The position numbers and the translations under genes were made by a program. Below, piece by piece: positions 5,076-8,816 of a stretch of DNA of 8,816 nucleotides. The DNA is from VFBF01 sp034440275 (lineage in GTDB: Bacteria > Pseudomonadota > Alphaproteobacteria > Caulobacterales > Aquidulcibacteraceae). The notes below the pieces were generated by a model. That model saw nothing but the letters and a program-made list of their open reading frames with translations, was not told the origin of the DNA and did not search any database. The stretch is taken from positions 1-8,816 of the forward strand of contig JAWXBS010000209.1 of NCBI GenBank assembly GCA_034440275.1. Reading direction: 5' to 3'. The number at the start of each line of letters is the position of its first letter. Within the stretch, counting starts at the first letter, position 1.

Positions 5076-7907
5076 ATGCCCAAGCGCTTGCCACCTGCCC
5101 GGATCGAAGACGTCGTCGACGGCGCGAAGCTGCGCAGCCAGCTGACGGCCGCTGCCCTCGATCACATCGGGCAGGAGAGTGCCGCGCGTGCGCGTGCCCT
5201 CGACCTGCTGCATGGCGCGCTTTTTCGCGGCCGCATGATCGCCAAGGATCGCCTCAACGACGGCGCGGGCGGCCACGAGACTGCGGCGTTACTGTGCCAG
5301 GTGGCCGACGAAGTCATCACCGCGCTCTATGCCTATACGACCACACACGTTTTTCGCTCGCGCAACCCGACAGAAGGCGAACGCTTCGCGCTCGTAGCGG
5401 TGGGCGGTTACGGGCGCGGGCAGATGGCGCCGTCGTCGGACATCGATCTGCTTTTCCTGCGTTCCTACAAGGAGACGCCGTGGTCGGAGAGTGTGACCGA
5501 GTTCATGCTCTACATGTTGTGGGACATGAGCCTGAAAGTGGGCCATGCGTCGCGCACGATCGACGAATGCCTGCGGCTCGCGAAGGAAGACCACACCGTG
5601 CAGACGGCGCTGCTTGAAGCGCGCTTTCTGGCGGGCGATCGTGAACTTTTCGAAGGATTCAAGACGCGCTTCCGCAAGGATGTCGTCGAACCGGGTCATC
5701 GCGCCTTCGTCGCAGCGAAGCTGAAGGAACGCGACGAACGCCACACCCGCGCCGGCGCCTCGCGCTATCTCGTGGAACCCAACATCAAGGAAGGCAAGGG
5801 CGGCTTACGCGATCTGCACACGCTGCTCTGGATCCAGAAAAACCTGCACGGCTGGACCGATCCGTTCGAATACGCGCGCACCGGCAGCTTCACCCGCGAG
5901 GAAATCGCCATCGGCATGCGGGCGTCGGAGTTCTTCTGGCGCGTGCGCTGCCATCTGCACTTCCTGACGGGGCGACCCGAAGAGCGCCTGACATTCGACG
6001 TGCAACCGGAACTCGCGCGCCGTCTCGACTTCGGCGAACGTGGCGGGACCCCAGCGGTGGAGCGCTTCATGAAGCGCTACTTCCTCGCGGCCAAAGACGT
6101 GGGCATTCTCACGCGCGTCATGTCGGCGAAACTGGAGGCCGACAACGCCAAGCGCATCCCAACGGGGTTGTCGCGGTTCATGTCGGGCGGCAAGCGCGTC
6201 AAGGTGGATGCTGAGGGCTTCAAAGTGGAGTCCGGGCGCCTTGCCGCCGAAAGTTCCGCCGTGTTCGACGAGGATCCGGTCAACCTGCTGCGCGTGTTCC
6301 GCATCGCCGATGCGCGTGATCTCGACGTGCATCCCGATGCGCTGGCCGACGTCACGCGGCGGCTGAAGAAGATCACGCCGGCGGTGCGCGCCGATCCCGA
6401 TGCGCAGGAAGTCTTCCTGCAGATCGCGGCCTCGCCGAACAATCCGGCGGCGGTCCTGCGACTGATGAACGAGGCGGGCGTGCTCGGCCGTTTCCTGCCG
6501 GAGTTCGGCCGCATCGTCGCGCAGATGCAGTTCAACATGTACCACCACTACACGGTGGACGAGCACACGCTGCGCGCCATCGAGGTGATCAGCGATATCG
6601 AGAAGGGCCGGTGCGCGACCGAGCACCCTCTGGCTACGTCCATCTTCCCCAAAATCGTCAACCGGCGCGCGCTCTACATGGCGATGATGCTGCACGACAC
6701 CGGCAAAGGCATCGGCGACCAGCAGGAAGAAGGTGAAAAGACCGCCATGTCGGCCTGCGCGCGCCTCGGCATGCCGCAGGAAGAGGTCGAGCTCGTCGGC
6801 TGGCTCGTGCGCCACCACCTCGAAATGAGCGACACCGCGCAGAAGCGCGACATCGGCGACCCGCGCACGGTGGCGAAGTTCGCCGAGAGCATCGGCACGC
6901 TGGAAAGATTGCGTCTGCTGCTGGTGCTGACCGTGGCCGACATCCGCGCCGTGGGTCCGGGCGTGTGGAACGGCTGGAAGGGTCAGCTGCTGCGCGATCT
7001 CTATCGCCTGACCGAAGCAGCGTTCCACGGCGGGCGCACCGACGAAGTCGGCGTGCGTGAGCGGCTTGCGGACCAGGCGCTGGAGATCAAGACCGAACTC
7101 ATCGCCGCTGCAAAACCGGGCCCGCGCCTCGTGCAATGGCTCGACACGCTCGACGACGCCTATTGGCTCTCCTTCGACCGCGAGGCGCTCCGATGGCATG
7201 TGGAGGCGGCGTCGGCGTTCCTTTCCGGGGGCGGGGACGCGCTCGGCGTCCACGTGGCGGCGCGGGCCATGCCGAAGAAGGGCGTCACGGAAATGCTCGT
7301 GCACGCGCGCGATCGCCCCGGATTGTTTGCATCACTGGCGGCGGCACTCGCGGCGGGCGGGGCGGATGTGTCCGACGCGCGCGTCCACACCACCCGCGAC
7401 GGGCAGGCGTTCGACGTGTTCTCGATTCTCGACGCGGAGGGCGCGCCGTTCGGCGGGGACGATCCCCGCGTGCTGCAGCGTCTCGTGGCGCGCGTGCAGG
7501 CAGCGGCCGAGGGCGCGCCGCAGCCGGCGCCGGGCAAGAGGCCGGTGCAGCGCCGTGCGGCGGCGTTCACCATCGAGCCGTGGGCGCGCATCGACAACGA
7601 TCTCTCCCGCACGGCGACGGTGATCGAGGTGTCGGGCCGTGACCGGCCGGGCCTGCTCGCATCTCTCGCGCAGGTGCTCGCGGATGCGGAAGCCTCCATC
7701 GTCTCCGCGCACATCGACGCCTACGGCGAGCGCGTGGCTGACGTCTTCTACGTCACCGAGTCCGGTGGTGCGCAGATCACCGATCCGGCGCGGATCGCGC
7801 TGTTGCAACACCGGCTGACGGAAGCGCTGCGCGAGAGCGAGCCGGATGCGCCGGTGGACCCGGCAAGGCAGCGGCTGGCCGTGGCGAAGGCGAGTACGGG
7901 GCGGTAG
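5076..7907 (+). CDS. glnD: Bifunctional PII uridylyltransferase / uridylyl-removing enzyme GlnD
   Basis: Cytoplasmic glutamine sensor that adds UMP to PII proteins (GlnB/GlnK) when glutamine is low and removes it when glutamine is high, setting glutamine synthetase and nitrogen gene activity. The 943-residue product has all four expected modules. The nucleotidyltransferase domain has GGYGRG (110-115) and catalytic Asp122-x-Asp124 in SSDIDLLFL. The family segment NIKEGKGGLRDLHTLLWI begins at 236. The HD phosphohydrolase has YHHYTVDEHT (489-498), LHDTGKG with His540-Asp541, and RHHLEMSD (579-586). Two C-terminal ACT domains each carry DRPGL (from 746 and from 856). No key residue is missing. 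In-frame ATGs at 4980 and 5016 would extend it to 975 or 963 residues. I prefer 5076 because conserved sequence starts there, length matches the family, and codons 5019-5075 are unusually A/T-ending for this genome. No Shine-Dalgarno precedes any of the three starts. Confidence 0.96.
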   Translation: MPKRLPPARIEDVVDGAKLRSQLTAAALDHIGQESAARARALDLLHGALFRGRMIAKDRLNDGAGGHETAALLCQVADEVITALYAYTTTHVFRSRNPTEGERFALVAVGGYGRGQMAPSSDIDLLFLRSYKETPWSESVTEFMLYMLWDMSLKVGHASRTIDECLRLAKEDHTVQTALLEARFLAGDRELFEGFKTRFRKDVVEPGHRAFVAAKLKERDERHTRAGASRYLVEPNIKEGKGGLRDLHTLLWIQKNLHGWTDPFEYARTGSFTREEIAIGMRASEFFWRVRCHLHFLTGRPEERLTFDVQPELARRLDFGERGGTPAVERFMKRYFLAAKDVGILTRVMSAKLEADNAKRIPTGLSRFMSGGKRVKVDAEGFKVESGRLAAESSAVFDEDPVNLLRVFRIADARDLDVHPDALADVTRRLKKITPAVRADPDAQEVFLQIAASPNNPAAVLRLMNEAGVLGRFLPEFGRIVAQMQFNMYHHYTVDEHTLRAIEVISDIEKGRCATEHPLATSIFPKIVNRRALYMAMMLHDTGKGIGDQQEEGEKTAMSACARLGMPQEEVELVGWLVRHHLEMSDTAQKRDIGDPRTVAKFAESIGTLERLRLLLVLTVADIRAVGPGVWNGWKGQLLRDLYRLTEAAFHGGRTDEVGVRERLADQALEIKTELIAAAKPGPRLVQWLDTLDDAYWLSFDREALRWHVEAASAFLSGGGDALGVHVAARAMPKKGVTEMLVHARDRPGLFASLAAALAAGGADVSDARVHTTRDGQAFDVFSILDAEGAPFGGDDPRVLQRLVARVQAAAEGAPQPAPGKRPVQRRAAAFTIEPWARIDNDLSRTATVIEVSGRDRPGLLASLAQVLADAEASIVSAHIDAYGERVADVFYVTESGGAQITDPARIALLQHRLTEALRESEPDAPVDPARQRLAVAKASTGR

Positions 7908-8042
7908 CGCCCCCATCCCCCGGCTATGCCGGGTACTTCCCCCGCAGGCGGGGGAAGAAAAAGGCTCCGGTGCTTTCCTCCTCCGTGAGCGCAGCGAAAC
8001 GGGGGAGGTGGCAGTCGCGGTACGCGACTGACGGAGGGGGCG
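7908..8042. repeat. REP-like composite of nested palindromes between glnD and murJ
   Basis: Four hairpins lie in tandem: CCCGGC/GCCGGG with a TAT loop (7919-7933); CTTCCCCCGC/GCGGGGGAAG with a two-base gap (7936-7957); CCTCCTCCGT/ACGGGGGAGG with one mismatch around a 12-base loop (7977-8008); and CAGTCGCG/CGCGACTG with a three-base loop (8012-8030). The ends, 7908-7918 and 8033-8042, pair with each other over 10 bp with one bulged A, enclosing the whole 135-bp block. It starts on the base after the glnD stop. No U tract follows the hairpins in the plus direction, so they are not standard terminators, though they may stabilise the glnD 3' end. The architecture is that of dispersed intergenic palindromic repeats. 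Copy number cannot be judged from one window. Confidence 0.7.
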
Positions 8043-8076
8043 TGCGGCCACCCGATTTCACTCCCGCCAAAACCCC

Positions 8077-8084
8077 TCTACAGC
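8077..8084 (+). promoter_or_regulatory. Candidate -10 element for murJ
   Basis: TCTACAGC resembles the GCTANA-type -10. If TACAGC (8079-8084) is the hexamer, transcription would start at about 8091, one base before the murJ ATG, giving a nearly leaderless message. The upstream -35 is poor (ATTTCA, 8055-8060). The region lacks any Shine-Dalgarno. Confidence 0.3.
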
Positions 8085-8091
8085 CACCCCC

Positions 8092-8816
8092 ATGAGTCTC
8101 GCGCGCAATACCTTTGTTCAGACGTTCATGACGCTCGGCAGCCGGGTGCTGGGGTTTGCGCGCGATCTCGCGCTGAACGCCCGTTTCGGCCAGGGGCCGA
8201 TGATGGATGCGTTCGCCACGGCGCTGATGTTTCCGAACCTGTTCCGACGCCTGTTCGCGGAGGGCGCGTTCGCGCAGGCGTTCGTGCCGATCTACGGCAA
8301 GGTGCGGGCGGAAGAGGGGGAGGAGGCCGCCGCGCGCGTGGCGTCGCAGACGCTCTCGTTCCTGCTCGCGGTGGTAGTCGTGTTCTGCATCGCAGCCCAG
8401 GTGGCGATGGCGTGGATCATGCCGGTGCTGCTGTCGGCCTATGCGGCGGACAAGGAGATGATGCAGCTCGCCACGCTCGTGACGCAGCTGACGATGCCGT
8501 ACCTCGCGTGCATGACGCTGGCGTCGCTGTTGTCGGGCGTTCTGAACACGGCGGGAAAATTCGCGCTGTCGGCGGGCGTGCCGATTTTGCTGAACGTCTG
8601 CACGCTCGCGCCGGTGCTGCTGCTGGAGGACAGGGAAGCCGCGCTCATCGGCGCGGCGATCGCGGTGTCCGTGGCGGGCGTGTTGCAGGCGGGGTTTCCG
8701 TTGGGGGGGGTGGGGGGCAGGGGGGGGGGGACGTACATCAGGCCGTCGCGCCCCTTGGGGCCGCGTAACGCGGGGGTGGGGTGGGGGCAGAGGCGCGTGG
8801 TCCGGCACCTGGAAGA
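8092..8816 (+). CDS. murJ: Lipid II flippase MurJ (partial; 3' end outside window, last part corrupted)
   Basis: Inner-membrane flippase that moves lipid II to the periplasmic face for peptidoglycan synthesis (MVF/MATE-like superfamily). The ATG at 8092 opens MSLARNTFVQTFMTLGSRVLG, typical of MurJ. About 200 good residues are visible of an expected 510-530. The charged residues known to be essential in E. coli MurJ fall at the same numbers here: Arg18, Arg24, Asp39 and Arg52 (in SRVLGFARD, MMDAF and NLFRRLFAEGAFAQAF). Hydrophobic segments lie at about 88-117 and 130-155, with more from 160 to 200. From about 8695 the reading frame becomes glycine-rich nonsense. The typical MurJ-like stretch DVHQAVAPL reappears in another frame at 8730-8756, pointing to indel errors in G runs rather than a true pseudogene. 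No Shine-Dalgarno is visible; a near-leaderless start is possible. Confidence 0.93.
   Translation, partial: MSLARNTFVQTFMTLGSRVLGFARDLALNARFGQGPMMDAFATALMFPNLFRRLFAEGAFAQAFVPIYGKVRAEEGEEAAARVASQTLSFLLAVVVVFCIAAQVAMAWIMPVLLSAYAADKEMMQLATLVTQLTMPYLACMTLASLLSGVLNTAGKFALSAGVPILLNVCTLAPVLLLEDREAALIGAAIAVSVAGVLQAGFPLGGVGGRGGGTYIRPSRPLGPRNAGVGWGQRRVVRHLE
8695..8816. other. Probable low-quality sequence at a read or contig end
   Basis: G runs of 8 (8703-8710), 6 (8712-8717) and 11 (8720-8730) appear together with several later GGGG and GGGGG runs, unlike anything earlier in the window. Within this stretch murJ changes frame and loses its expected residues. The pattern fits poly-G base-calling artefacts or poor-quality assembly at a contig edge. 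Translations of these last 120 bases should not be trusted. Confidence 0.75.

Noticed and set aside
5805..7304. 499-codon open frame antisense to glnD
   Set aside because: Same kind of shadow: no recognisable domain, and it overlaps fully conserved GlnD sequence.
7936..7957. Intrinsic terminator of glnD
   Set aside because: The perfect 10-bp hairpin is followed by A residues rather than T residues on the plus strand; it is better described as part of the palindromic composite.
8092..8816. murJ as a frameshifted pseudogene
   Set aside because: The first 200 residues are intact with all key charged residues, and the disruption coincides exactly with abnormal G runs at the window edge.
1..8816. 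CRISPR array, tRNA, rRNA, insertion sequence, phage or defence genes
   Set aside because: No regularly spaced direct repeats, tRNA-like cloverleaf, rRNA sequence, transposase or integrase motif was seen on either strand.

Overview
The window (about 65% G+C by eye) is chromosomal housekeeping DNA from an alphaproteobacterium. The evidence is the gene neighbourhood (malic enzyme, mutS, glnD, murJ), the protein sequences, the near absence of Shine-Dalgarno sites, and promoter-like boxes resembling the Caulobacter-type pattern (TTGAC / GCTANA). A member of, or near, Caulobacterales/Hyphomonadales is my best guess, but the genus cannot be fixed from sequence alone.

Layout: 1-1321 (minus) is the N-terminal half of an NADP-type malic enzyme (maeB), running off the left edge. 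A 127-bp divergent promoter region separates it from mutS (1449-4124, plus), a complete 891-residue mismatch-repair ATPase. A 450-bp stretch without a recognised gene follows (4125-4574). It holds a 14-bp palindrome, a 63-bp hairpin-forming element carrying a 42-codon minus-strand reading frame, and a structured region read by a strong-looking minus-strand promoter (TTGACT-17-TAGATT), which I propose as an unclassified small RNA. Next is a small minus-strand gene for a single-pass membrane protein of unknown function (4575-4913). It is divergent from glnD (about 5076-7907, plus), the PII uridylyltransferase / uridylyl-removing enzyme. A palindrome-rich REP-like composite (7908-8042) abuts the glnD stop. 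murJ (lipid II flippase) starts at 8092 and runs off the right edge.

The genes do not form one pathway: central carbon metabolism, DNA mismatch repair, nitrogen sensing and peptidoglycan export sit side by side. As far as I recall, mutS, glnD and murJ are common neighbours in Alphaproteobacteria. The last 120 bases are full of G runs and shift murJ out of frame, which looks like poor sequence at a read or contig end rather than biology.

No mobile-element genes, CRISPR array, tRNA or rRNA were seen, and I found no convincing new multi-gene system. The most interesting part is the intergenic block 4125-4574.
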